From positions 1 to 16,524 of the forward strand of contig SLNI01000110.1 in the NCBI GenBank assembly GCA_007133115.1: DNA of 16,524 bases, in the 5' to 3' direction. This document shows, in pieces, positions 10,187 through 16,524 of the stretch. A program made the position numbers and the translations under genes. The notes beneath the pieces were generated by a model. It was not told where the DNA came from. It saw only the letters and a program-made list of their open reading frames with translations, and made no database searches. The DNA comes from Thioalkalivibrio sp. (GTDB taxonomy: Bacteria; Pseudomonadota; Gammaproteobacteria; Ectothiorhodospirales; Ectothiorhodospiraceae). Each line of letters opens with the position of its first letter. Position 1 is the stretch's first letter.

Positions 10187-10211
10187 GGGATTCGAGTACT
10201 CGACCTCCCGG
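10187..10211 (-). promoter_or_regulatory. Palindromic leader element upstream of nuoA
   Basis: A 12-bp perfect palindrome TCGAGTACTCGA occupies 10192-10203. In RNA it could form the core of a hairpin extended by GGGA/TCCC. A second inverted repeat, CTCCCGG/CCGGGAG (10205-10211 and 10230-10236), spans the predicted transcription start. Either could be an operator or a leader structure; the sequence does not say which. Confidence 0.35.
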
Positions 10212-10234
10212 GATCACACCCCAAGCACTCCGGG

Positions 10235-10264
10235 AGTCTAGGGGATGCCCGGAAACAGTGTCAA
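10235..10264 (-). promoter_or_regulatory. Predicted sigma70-type promoter of the nuo operon
   Basis: A perfect -35 hexamer TTGACA (10264-10259) is followed after 18 bp by TAGACT (10240-10235), which keeps the key T, A, A and T of the -10 consensus. Initiation would fall near 10228, giving a leader of about 128 nt before nuoA. It is the best promoter match noticed in the window and lies in the only long non-coding gap. An AT-rich inverted repeat lies just upstream. Confidence 0.65.
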
Positions 10265-10268
10265 GTTG

Positions 10269-10298
10269 CCTTAATATTGTAAGTTACTGATATTAAGG
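10269..10298. promoter_or_regulatory. AT-rich inverted repeat upstream of the nuo promoter (possible operator or UP element)
   Basis: Perfect 9-bp arms CCTTAATAT and ATATTAAGG are separated by 12 bp, so the half-site centres are 21 bp apart, close to two helical turns. The element sits 4 bp upstream of the TTGACA box, centred near -56. It is strikingly AT-rich in a GC-rich setting. Dimeric regulator binding or contact with the RNA polymerase alpha subunit would both fit. No U-tract follows in either direction, so it is not a terminator. I do not recognise the half-site as FNR, CRP or ArcA. Confidence 0.5.
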
Positions 10299-10350
10299 TC
10301 TTTGTTCTGATCGCCCGGGACCCGTACCGAGCCCGGCGCGAGCATTGAAA

Positions 10351-10435
10351 TGGTGCAGATGGTGGGACTCGAACCCACACGGCTTTCGCCACTACCCCCT
10401 CAAGATAGCGTGTCTACCAATTCCACCACATCTGC
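10351..10435 (-). tRNA. tRNA-Leu (anticodon GAG)
   Basis: An 85-nt class II tRNA with encoded CCA. The acceptor stem is GCAGATG/CATCTGC (7 bp), the D-arm reads GTGGAATTGGTAGACAC, and the anticodon loop TTGAGGG gives GAG, which reads CTC/CTT leucine codons. The anticodon stem CTATC/GGTAG contains one T-G pair. A long variable arm with stem GGC-GAAA-GCC is present, and the T-arm is GTGGG-TTCGAGT-CCCAC. It lies 62 nt after secG, as in E. coli (secG-leuU) and many gammaproteobacteria, and is probably cut out of a longer transcript. No clear promoter or terminator of its own was seen. Confidence 0.97.
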
Positions 10436-10497
10436 GTGAACTGCAAGCGACGACGAGGCGCCCGGTACCCTGCTCAGAGCCGGGCTGAACAACCTTC

Positions 10498-10854
10498 CTA
10501 CTCCGGAATATCGCCCGGCCGTATCGGAGCCGGCGCTGAATCGAGCGGCAGGGTGTCGTCGAGCACCCGTTCCTGCCGCGCTTCTTCGCGCATCTGGTCG
10601 ATCAGGCTCCTTGCCTCCGGAACCGAGGCCGCGAGGTACGCCAGTGTCAGGCTGTTGGCGAAGAATACCACCGCCAGGACCGCCGTGGCTCGACTGAGAA
10701 AATTGGCCGAACCACGGGCGCCGAACACCGTCGCCGAGGCACCGCTGCCGAAAGCCGCACCCGCATCCGCGCCCTTGCCGTGTTGCATCAGAATCAGCGC
10801 GATGAGCGCGACAGCCACGAGGACCTGCACCACCAGAAGAATGCCGTAGATCAT
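10498..10854 (-). CDS. secG: Preprotein translocase subunit SecG
   Basis: Auxiliary inner-membrane subunit of the SecYEG export channel. It is 118 residues with two transmembrane segments (about 3-23 and 54-76). Between them is the conserved glycine-rich cytoplasmic loop with [20 protein letters not shown] at 25-44 and [10 protein letters not shown] at 48-57. The C-terminal tail from about 80 is charged and then proline-rich, and varies in the family. The ATG overlaps the tpiA stop by 4 nt (ATGA), suggesting translational coupling. The tpiA-secG-tRNA-Leu order is common in gammaproteobacteria. Confidence 0.96.
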   Translation of the reverse strand: MIYGILLVVQVLVAVALIALILMQHGKGADAGAAFGSGASATVFGARGSANFLSRATAVLAVVFFANSLTLAYLAASVPEARSLIDQMREEARQERVLDDTLPLDSAPAPIRPGDIPE

Positions 10855-11627
10855 GCGGATTCCTGTGACTGCACGCCGACGGCGGCATTTACGATGGCAG
10901 TGAACGCGTCCGCATCCAGGGATGCGCCGCCGATCAGGCCGCCATCGATATCCGGGAGCGCAAACAGGCCCGCGGCGTTGTCCGCCTTCACGCTACCGCC
11001 GTAGAGGATCCGCAGAGAAGCGGCCACAGACGTACTCCGCGCGGCCACCCGGTTGCGGATGAATGCGTGCACCTCGGCCGCCTGCTCGGGGGATGCGGTC
11101 AGGCCTGTACCGATGGCCCAGACCGGCTCGTAAGCCACCACACCGCTGGAGAGCGCTTCGACGCCGGCCAGGTCGAGAACAGCATCGAGCTGCTCCGCCA
11201 CGACCGACTCGGTGCGACCCGCTTCACGATCCTCCAGCAACTCGCCCACGCAGAGGATCGGCACCAGCCCGGCGGCCTGCGCTGCCACAAATTTCCGTGC
11301 CACCCAGAGGCTGTCTTCCTGTTCACGCGCCCGGCGTTCGGAGTGACCCACGATTGCGTAGCGACACCCGATCTCGCGCAGCATGTCGGCCGCAATCTCA
11401 CCAGTGAACGCACCCGACTTCTCGTCCGAGCAATCCTGACCACCCACCTCGATGGCATGATCCTGGAGCTGAGCGATCACGGACGGCAAATAGAGGGCCG
11501 GCGGACAGACGGCGACGTCCACGGCATCGTGGCCGGGGATCGCCTCCATGAGCGCGGACAGAAGAGCCCGGTTCGCCTCCAGCGAGCCGTTCATTTTCCA
11601 GTTACCGGCTACCAGAGCCTTGCGCAT
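10851..11627 (-). CDS. tpiA: Triosephosphate isomerase
   Basis: Cytoplasmic TIM-barrel enzyme interconverting dihydroxyacetone phosphate and glyceraldehyde 3-phosphate in glycolysis and gluconeogenesis. It is 258 residues. The active site is complete: N9 and K11 in AGNWKMNG, electrophile H95 in VGHSERR (93-99), and base E167 in [11 protein letters not shown], followed by the phosphate-gripping loop 6 at about 168-178. The phosphate-binding ends YGGSVK (209-214) and GGLIGGASL (229-237) are present. GAGG lies upstream of the ATG. A 60-nt gap separates it from glmM, in which no convincing promoter was seen; its end overlaps secG by 4 nt. Confidence 0.98.
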   Translation of the reverse strand: MRKALVAGNWKMNGSLEANRALLSALMEAIPGHDAVDVAVCPPALYLPSVIAQLQDHAIEVGGQDCSDEKSGAFTGEIAADMLREIGCRYAIVGHSERRAREQEDSLWVARKFVAAQAAGLVPILCVGELLEDREAGRTESVVAEQLDAVLDLAGVEALSSGVVAYEPVWAIGTGLTASPEQAAEVHAFIRNRVAARSTSVAASLRILYGGSVKADNAAGLFALPDIDGGLIGGASLDADAFTAIVNAAVGVQSQESA

Positions 11628-11687
11628 TTCGCCGACCTCACAAAGCTTGAATGAGGCGCGGGATGTTACCGGCGCGCAGGTTGCAAA

Positions 11688-13034
11688 TCAACCGGAACCC
11701 CCGAGCGCGTTCCGGATGACACCCGCGATGCGCTCGGCGGCGGCCTCAATCTGATCGAGATCCTGACCTTCCACCATGACCCGCACCAGTGGTTCGGTTC
11801 CCGATGGTCGCAGCAGTACACGCCCGGTTTCCGCCAACTCCATCTCCACCTGATCCACCACTCTGCGCACCGCAGGCGCCTCGAGGATCGCGGCCGCAGA
11901 CCCCTCGACCGGCACGTTGACCAGCGTCTGGGGATATTTCTGCATGACCCTGCGCAACTCCGACAGCGTTTTCCCGGTCCGGTGCATCAGGTGCGCCACG
12001 CGCAAAGCCGCCACCGTGCCATCCCCCGTGGTCGTGTGTCCCAGACATACAATGTGACCCGAGCCTTCGCCACCCAAATGCCAGCCGTTCCGTCGCAGTT
12101 CCTCGAGCACGTAACGGTCTCCGACCTGCGCGCGCACGAACGGGATACCCGCTTCACCCAGCGCAAGTTCCAGCCCCAGGTTGCTCATCTGCGTCCCGAC
12201 CACCCCGCCGGCAAAGGCACCATCCGCCTGTTCCGACAGGGCCAGAATTCCCAGGATCTCGTCCCCGTCGACGATCGCGCCTCGCTCGTCGATCAGGATC
12301 ACCCGGTCACCGTCACCGTCCAGCGCGATACCGAGATCGGCCCCCGAGGCGATCACCTGCTGACGCAGCTGCTCCGGGTGCAGGGCTCCACAATCCAAGT
12401 TGATGTTGTAGCCATCGGGCTCGACGCCCAGGGTTTCGACATCGGCGCCGAGTTCGTCGAAGACCTGAGGTGACACGTTGTAGGTCGCTCCGTTCGCGCA
12501 GTCGATCACAAGGCGGAGTCCGCGCAGCTCAGACCGGGCGGGGATCGCACTCTTGCAGAACTCGATATAGCGCCCGGCCGCGTCGACAATGCGCTCGGCC
12601 TTGCCGAGTCTGCGGTGATCGAAGTCGCCGATGGGACTTTCCAGGCTTTCTTCGATGGCGGACTCGAGTTCGTCCGGCAGCTTGTCCCCTTCCGGGGTGA
12701 AGAACTTGAACCCATTGTCGTGATAGGGGTTGTGCGAAGCACTGATCACCACGCCCGCCGCTGCGCGAAAGGTGCGCGTGAGATAGGCCACGGCTGGCGT
12801 AGGCATCGGCCCCAGCAACGCGATGTCGGTCCCCGCAGCCGACAGGCCCGCCTCGAAAGCGGACTCGAACATATAGCCGGACACGCGGGTGTCCTTACCG
12901 ATCAACACCGGCCCGGGTCGTTGCCGCCCCAGCACCTCGCCCACCGCATGGCCCAACCGCAATGCGAAGTCCGGTGTCATCGGCCAGCGCCCTGTGCGAC
13001 CGCGAATCCCGTCCGTACCGAAATACTTCCCCAT
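11688..13034 (-). CDS. glmM: Phosphoglucosamine mutase
   Basis: Converts glucosamine-6-phosphate to glucosamine-1-phosphate on the route to UDP-GlcNAc for peptidoglycan and lipopolysaccharide. It is 448 residues from [12 protein letters not shown]. The catalytic phosphoserine is S100 in ISASHNP (97-103), the metal-binding loop DGDGDR is at 239-244, the sugar-binding GGEGSGH at 321-327, and the phosphate-binding [15 protein letters not shown] at 409-423. The start at 13034 matches the family and has a strong GGAGGAG sequence (13048-13042) lying in the last codons of folP. An in-frame extension to 13112 overlaps folP and is rejected. The gene begins 4 nt after the folP stop, so the two are almost certainly co-translated. 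Confidence 0.98.
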   Translation of the reverse strand: MGKYFGTDGIRGRTGRWPMTPDFALRLGHAVGEVLGRQRPGPVLIGKDTRVSGYMFESAFEAGLSAAGTDIALLGPMPTPAVAYLTRTFRAAAGVVISASHNPYHDNGFKFFTPEGDKLPDELESAIEESLESPIGDFDHRRLGKAERIVDAAGRYIEFCKSAIPARSELRGLRLVIDCANGATYNVSPQVFDELGADVETLGVEPDGYNINLDCGALHPEQLRQQVIASGADLGIALDGDGDRVILIDERGAIVDGDEILGILALSEQADGAFAGGVVGTQMSNLGLELALGEAGIPFVRAQVGDRYVLEELRRNGWHLGGEGSGHIVCLGHTTTGDGTVAALRVAHLMHRTGKTLSELRRVMQKYPQTLVNVPVEGSAAAILEAPAVRRVVDQVEMELAETGRVLLRPSGTEPLVRVMVEGQDLDQIEAAAERIAGVIRNALGGSG

Positions 13035-13038
13035 GGGT

Positions 13039-13896
13039 CTACTCCTCCGACACGCTCGGCAGCCCGAGCGCCGCATGTATGGCCAGCGCATCCGCCGTTT
13101 CCCGGACATCATGCACCCTTACGATGTGCGCCCCGGCCTGCACCGCAAGCAACGCGGCCGTCACGCTTCCGATCATCCGTTCATCCACGGGGCGGTCTCC
13201 CAACAGCGACCCGATCATGGCCTTTCGCGATACACCCACCATCAGCGGGTAGCCCAGGGCCGCGAACCGCGGAAGCGCACGAAACAGCGCGCGGTTGTGC
13301 TCCAGGGTCTTGCCAAACCCGAACCCGGGATCGAGTACGATGCGCTCAGGTGCGACACCCCCCACCAGCACCGCCTGAGCGCGCGCGCTCAGAAATTCCT
13401 CGACCTCTTCGACCACATCCCGGTACTCGGGCCGCTCCTGCATGGAGCGCGGCACACCCCGCATGTGCATCAGACACACCGCGGCGTCGCTCTCGATGGC
13501 GGCCCGCAGGGCTCCTGGTGCACGCAGGGCGTTGACGTCGTTGATCATGCTGGCACCCGCGACCACGGCCTCGCGCATCACTTCGGGCTTGCTGGTGTCG
13601 ATCGACAGCGGGACATCCAATGCAGCACGGAGCGCCTTCAGCAGGGGGACCACGCGCTGCAGCTCCACCTCCAGCGGCACACCCGGCGATCCCGGCCGGG
13701 TCGACTCTCCACCCACGTCGATGATGTCCGCGCCCGCCGCCACCATGTCACGACCGTGGGCCAGCGCGTCTGTGAGGCTGTCGAAACGCCCGCCGTCGGA
13801 AAAGGAGTCCGGCGTCACGTTCAGTACCCCCATGATCAGGGGGCGATCCAGTACCCGGGTGTGGGTACCGGCGCGCAGGGTCAGGCTTGGCAGCAT
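13039..13896 (-). CDS. folP: Dihydropteroate synthase
   Basis: Cytoplasmic TIM-barrel enzyme joining p-aminobenzoate to dihydropterin pyrophosphate in folate synthesis; it is the sulfonamide target. From [10 protein letters not shown] it is 285 residues (E. coli 282). Motifs in order: [11 protein letters not shown] at 26-36, GGESTRPG at 62-69, SIDTSKPEV at 98-106, INDVNAL near 118-124, [13 protein letters not shown] at 189-201, SRK at 223-225, and RVHDV at 260-264. An in-frame GTG at 13923 would add nine residues but directly abuts the T-run of a terminator. Neither start has a clear ribosome-binding sequence, so the exact start is uncertain. Confidence 0.96.
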   Translation of the reverse strand: MLPSLTLRAGTHTRVLDRPLIMGVLNVTPDSFSDGGRFDSLTDALAHGRDMVAAGADIIDVGGESTRPGSPGVPLEVELQRVVPLLKALRAALDVPLSIDTSKPEVMREAVVAGASMINDVNALRAPGALRAAIESDAAVCLMHMRGVPRSMQERPEYRDVVEEVEEFLSARAQAVLVGGVAPERIVLDPGFGFGKTLEHNRALFRALPRFAALGYPLMVGVSRKAMIGSLLGDRPVDERMIGSVTAALLAVQAGAHIVRVHDVRETADALAIHAALGLPSVSEE

Positions 13897-13923
13897 GGGA
13901 GAGGATGGTAATGGAATCGCCAC

Positions 13924-13959
13924 AAAAAAGGGGCACCCGGTTCAGAACCGGGTACCCCT
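13924..13959 (-). terminator. Strong intrinsic terminator after ftsH
   Basis: The transcript forms arms of 15 bases, AGGGGTACCCGGTTC and GAACCGGGTGCCCCT, complementary except for one T-G pair, closed by a tight loop and followed directly by six T residues. It lies 21 nt after the ftsH stop and ends 27 nt before the folP ATG. It should end most rlmE-ftsH transcription; how folP is then transcribed is not evident. Confidence 0.93.
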
Positions 13960-13980
13960 GTCGTACCGTGCCAGGGAAAA

Positions 13981-15903
13981 TCAGGCCTGCGGCGCAGCGT
14001 CCCCGAGAACGCCGGGGTCCGGCTCGCCACCCGGCGTGGCGCCGGGTCCCGGACGATCCGCGGAGTCCTCATCCCGCCAGTCGACCGGAGGTCGCGGCTC
14101 GCGGCCTTCCATTACGTCGGTGATCTGCGGCTCGTCGATGGTTTCGTACTTGATCAACGCCGCAGCCATGGCGTGCAGCTTGTCCAGATTGTCGGTCAGG
14201 ATCGTCTTCGCCCGCTCATAGGCGGTATCGATGACCCGCCGCACTTCCTCGTCGATCGCATGCGCGGTCTCGTCGGACATGTGCTTGGTCTGGGTGACCT
14301 GGCGCCCCAGGAAGACCTCACCCTCATCCTCGCCATAGGCCAGCGGACCCAGACGGTCGGACAGCCCCCACTTGGTGACCATGTTGCGGGCGATCATCGT
14401 GGCACGCTCGATGTCGTTGGAGGCCCCGGTGGTGACGCGGTCGGCACCGAAGATGATCTCTTCGGCGATCCGCCCCCCGAACAGACTTGCGATCTGGCTT
14501 TCCAGTCGTGTCTTGGAGTGGCTGTAGCGATCCTCCTCGGGCAGGAACATGGTGACGCCGAGGGCACGCCCGCGGGGGATGATGCTGACCTTGTAGACCG
14601 GGTCGTGCTCGGGCACCGTACGACCGACGATCGCGTGACCCGCCTCGTGATACGCGGTCAGCTTCTTCTCGGCCTCGCTCATCACCATGGACTTGCGCTC
14701 CGCGCCCATCATGATCTTGTCCTTGGCGCGTTCGAAATCGGACATGTCCACCGTGCGCTTGCCGGAGCGCGCGGCGAACAGGGCCGCCTCGTTCACCAGG
14801 TTGGCCAGATCGGCCCCCGAGAACCCGGGCGTGCCGCGAGCGATCAGCGACGGCCGCACGTCGTCGGACAGGGGCACCTTGCGCATGTGCACCTTCAGGA
14901 TCTGCTCCCGTCCACGAACGTCCGGGGCGGGGACCACGACCTGACGGTCGAATCGGCCAGGCCGCAGCAGTGCCGGATCGAGCACGTCCGGTCGGTTGGT
15001 CGCCGCGATCACGATGACGCCCTCATTGCCCTCGAAACCGTCCATTTCCACGAGCAACTGGTTCAGGGTCTGTTCGCGCTCGTCGTGACCGCCACCCAGA
15101 CCGGCGCCACGATGGCGGCCCACCGCATCGATTTCATCGATGAAAATGATGCAGGGCGCATGCTTCTTGGCCGTCTCGAACATGTCCCGGACGCGCGACG
15201 CACCAACGCCGACGAACATCTCCACGAAGTCGGAACCCGAGATGGTGAAGAAGGGCACCTTCGCCTCTCCCGCGATGGCCTTGGCCAGCAGGGTCTTGCC
15301 CGTGCCGGGGGAGCCGACCATCAGCACGCCGCGCGGAATCTTCCCGCCCAGTTTCTGGAACTTCGAGGGGTCGCGCAGGAAGTCGACCAGTTCGGACACC
15401 TCCTCCTTGGCCTCGTCACATCCGGCCACATCGGCAAAGGTCACCTTGACCTGGTCCTCGGACATCATCTTGGCCTTGCTCTTGCCAAACGACATCGCAC
15501 CCCGACCACCGGCTCCGCCGCCCTGCATCTGGCGCATGAAGTAGATCCACACACCAATCAGCAGCAGCATCGGGAACCAGCTGATGAGGATATCCATCAG
15601 CAGAGAGCGCCGCTGCGGTTCCTGTGCGCGGATCTCGACGTTGTTCGCGAGCAGGTCTCCGATCAGGCCCGGATCGTTCGGGCTCTCGGTGCGGAACGAC
15701 CGGCCGTCGATCGTCGTGCCACGGACCGTGCTCCCTTCGATGGTGACGCTCTTGATGCGCCCCGCCTTTACGTCGCTGATGAACGAGGAGTACGTCTTGC
15801 TCCCCGTCTCCTGTTGCGGCTCGGGACTGAAGTTGTTGAACACGGACATCAACACGACCGCGATCACCGCCCAGATCACCAGGTTCTTTACCAGGCCATT
15901 CAA
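13981..15903 (-). CDS. ftsH: ATP-dependent zinc metalloprotease FtsH
   Basis: Membrane-anchored AAA+ protease that degrades misassembled membrane proteins and regulators. It is 640 residues (E. coli 644). Transmembrane segments are at about 5-22 and 104-123, with a periplasmic domain between. The AAA module has Walker A GSPGTGKT (197-204), pore motif FVG (F230-G232), Walker B FIDEID (254-259) and the second region of homology [20 protein letters not shown] (301-320). The zinc protease site is HEAGH (419-423), with D497 as probable third ligand. The tail after about 605 is proline/glycine/aspartate rich. The start is a TTG at 15903, supported by GAGGTGG just upstream and the family N-terminus [20 protein letters not shown]. 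Confidence 0.97.
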   Translation of the reverse strand: MNGLVKNLVIWAVIAVVLMSVFNNFSPEPQQETGSKTYSSFISDVKAGRIKSVTIEGSTVRGTTIDGRSFRTESPNDPGLIGDLLANNVEIRAQEPQRRSLLMDILISWFPMLLLIGVWIYFMRQMQGGGAGGRGAMSFGKSKAKMMSEDQVKVTFADVAGCDEAKEEVSELVDFLRDPSKFQKLGGKIPRGVLMVGSPGTGKTLLAKAIAGEAKVPFFTISGSDFVEMFVGVGASRVRDMFETAKKHAPCIIFIDEIDAVGRHRGAGLGGGHDEREQTLNQLLVEMDGFEGNEGVIVIAATNRPDVLDPALLRPGRFDRQVVVPAPDVRGREQILKVHMRKVPLSDDVRPSLIARGTPGFSGADLANLVNEAALFAARSGKRTVDMSDFERAKDKIMMGAERKSMVMSEAEKKLTAYHEAGHAIVGRTVPEHDPVYKVSIIPRGRALGVTMFLPEEDRYSHSKTRLESQIASLFGGRIAEEIIFGADRVTTGASNDIERATMIARNMVTKWGLSDRLGPLAYGEDEGEVFLGRQVTQTKHMSDETAHAIDEEVRRVIDTAYERAKTILTDNLDKLHAMAAALIKYETIDEPQITDVMEGREPRPPVDWRDEDSADRPGPGATPGGEPDPGVLGDAAPQA

Positions 15904-15925
15904 AATGCCACCTCGATATCGATGA

Positions 15926-15941
15926 GTTCGCTTGCGCGAAC
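15926..15941 (-). other. 6-bp GCAA tetraloop hairpin between rlmE and ftsH
   Basis: The transcript reads GTTCGC-GCAA-GCGAAC, a perfect stem with a GNRA loop. It begins 1 nt after the rlmE stop and ends 22 nt before the ftsH TTG start. No T-run follows. A further 10-bp palindrome, TCGATATCGA, lies just upstream of the ftsH ribosome-binding site. It could protect or tune ftsH mRNA (inference). Confidence 0.45.
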
Positions 15942-15942
15942 G

Positions 15943-16524
15943 TTACACATGCCGGAGCTCCCGCGCCAATACGTACACTTCCCGTGACCGTGGCCGCGAG
16001 GCCTCCGGTTTGCGCACCGCCACCCGTCGAAACCGGCCGCGAAGCTGGCGAAGAAATTCATCGGATCCTTCTCCCTGAAAAACTTTGACGAGAAAAGCGC
16101 CTCCAGGTTTCAAAATACGTAGCGCAAGATCCGCGGCCAGCTCGCACAGGTACATTGCACGCGGCTGATCCACCGCGCCTGTTCCGGACAGATTGGGGGC
16201 CATATCGGAAATCACAAGGTCGGCCGGCTCATCCCCCAGACGTTCCATGATCGCCTGCAGCACGGCCTCCTCGCGAAAATCGCCGATCACGATCTCGACC
16301 CCCGGTATCGGGTCCATGGGCAGGATATCCGAAGCGACCACGAAACCGTGCCGACCCACGCGCCCGGCGGCGTATTGGCTCCAGCCGCCCGGCGCCGCAC
16401 CCAGATCGACAACCCGCATGCCGGGAAGGAACAGACGGTCCCGACGATCCAGCTCGACCAGCTTGTACACCGCGCGGGACCGGTAGCCCTCGTTCTGGGC
16501 GCGTGTCACGTACGGGTCGTCAAA
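15943..16524 (-). CDS. rlmE: 23S rRNA (uridine2552-2'-O)-methyltransferase RlmE (partial, N-terminus outside window)
   Basis: SAM-dependent methyltransferase (FtsJ/RrmJ) that modifies U2552 in the 23S rRNA A-loop during large-subunit maturation. The frame stays open to the right edge, so the first codons (about 17 by comparison with E. coli) are missing; 193 residues are present. The SAM-binding motif [14 protein letters not shown] is at 38-51 and [10 protein letters not shown] at 106-115. The catalytic tetrad can be placed at K21, D107, K147 and E182 of the visible part, with exactly the spacing of E. coli K38, D124, K164 and E199. The GTG at 16509 is internal, because conserved residues continue upstream of it. 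ftsH follows after 39 nt. Confidence 0.97.
   Translation of the reverse strand, partial: FDDPYVTRAQNEGYRSRAVYKLVELDRRDRLFLPGMRVVDLGAAPGGWSQYAAGRVGRHGFVVASDILPMDPIPGVEIVIGDFREEAVLQAIMERLGDEPADLVISDMAPNLSGTGAVDQPRAMYLCELAADLALRILKPGGAFLVKVFQGEGSDEFLRQLRGRFRRVAVRKPEASRPRSREVYVLARELRHV

Noticed and set aside
10310..10345. A GC-rich CCGGG/CCCGG stem after the tRNA, considered as a terminator
   Set aside because: The stem is only about 5 bp and is not followed by a T-run.
10436..10497. Possible promoter for the tRNA in the secG-tRNA gap
   Set aside because: The best pair (TTGTTC with GTACCG) matches the consensus poorly; processing from the secG transcript is as likely.
14173..15987. A 604-codon open frame on the plus strand opposite ftsH
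   Set aside because: It mirrors the ftsH reading frame and crosses its start and the end of rlmE; no recognisable domain or ribosome-binding site was seen.
16085..16120. A TTTTGAAA stretch inside rlmE resembling a sigma32 -35 element for ftsH
   Set aside because: No matching -10 element lies at the needed distance, and the sequence is conserved coding sequence ([13 protein letters not shown] region).

Overview
The window is an unbroken block of housekeeping genes, all on the minus strand, from a GC-rich bacterium. Gene content, gene order and protein sequence point to a gammaproteobacterium. I infer something near the Ectothiorhodospiraceae/Chromatiales, but the genus cannot be fixed from sequence reading alone. 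No mobile element, phage gene, CRISPR array or gene of clearly foreign composition was seen.

Reading in the direction of transcription (right to left), the first block is rlmE (5' end cut off by the window), ftsH, a strong intrinsic terminator, folP, glmM, tpiA, secG and tRNA-Leu(GAG). This matches the familiar gammaproteobacterial order rlmE-ftsH-folP-glmM-(tpiA)-secG-tRNA-Leu. It covers 23S rRNA methylation, membrane protein quality control, folate synthesis, cell-wall precursor synthesis, glycolysis and protein export. Genes from folP to secG are tightly packed: glmM begins 4 nt after folP, and tpiA and secG overlap by 4 nt.

A roughly 250-nt non-coding stretch (10101-10350) separates the tRNA from nuoA. 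It holds the only convincing sigma70-type promoter seen, an AT-rich 9-bp inverted repeat just upstream of its -35 box, and a leader with several palindromes. I read it as the control region of the nuo operon.

The second block is nuoA-B-C-D-E-F-G-H-I-J-K-L, encoding proton-pumping NADH:quinone oxidoreductase (complex I). nuoL is cut by the left edge, and nuoM/nuoN would be expected beyond it. NuoE-F-G form the NADH-oxidising arm, NuoB-C-D-I the connecting arm, and NuoA-H-J-K-L the membrane proton-pumping arm. All expected iron-sulfur ligands are visible except those of the optional N7 cluster in NuoG. The genes are separated by 0-25 nt or overlap slightly. The exception is nuoJ-nuoK, where a perfect 8-bp hairpin with a GNRA-type loop sits between the genes.

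No undescribed multi-gene system is visible. The points worth a second look are regulatory: the nuo upstream region, the nuoJ/nuoK hairpin, the terminator directly before folP, and the TTG start of ftsH behind a small tetraloop hairpin.
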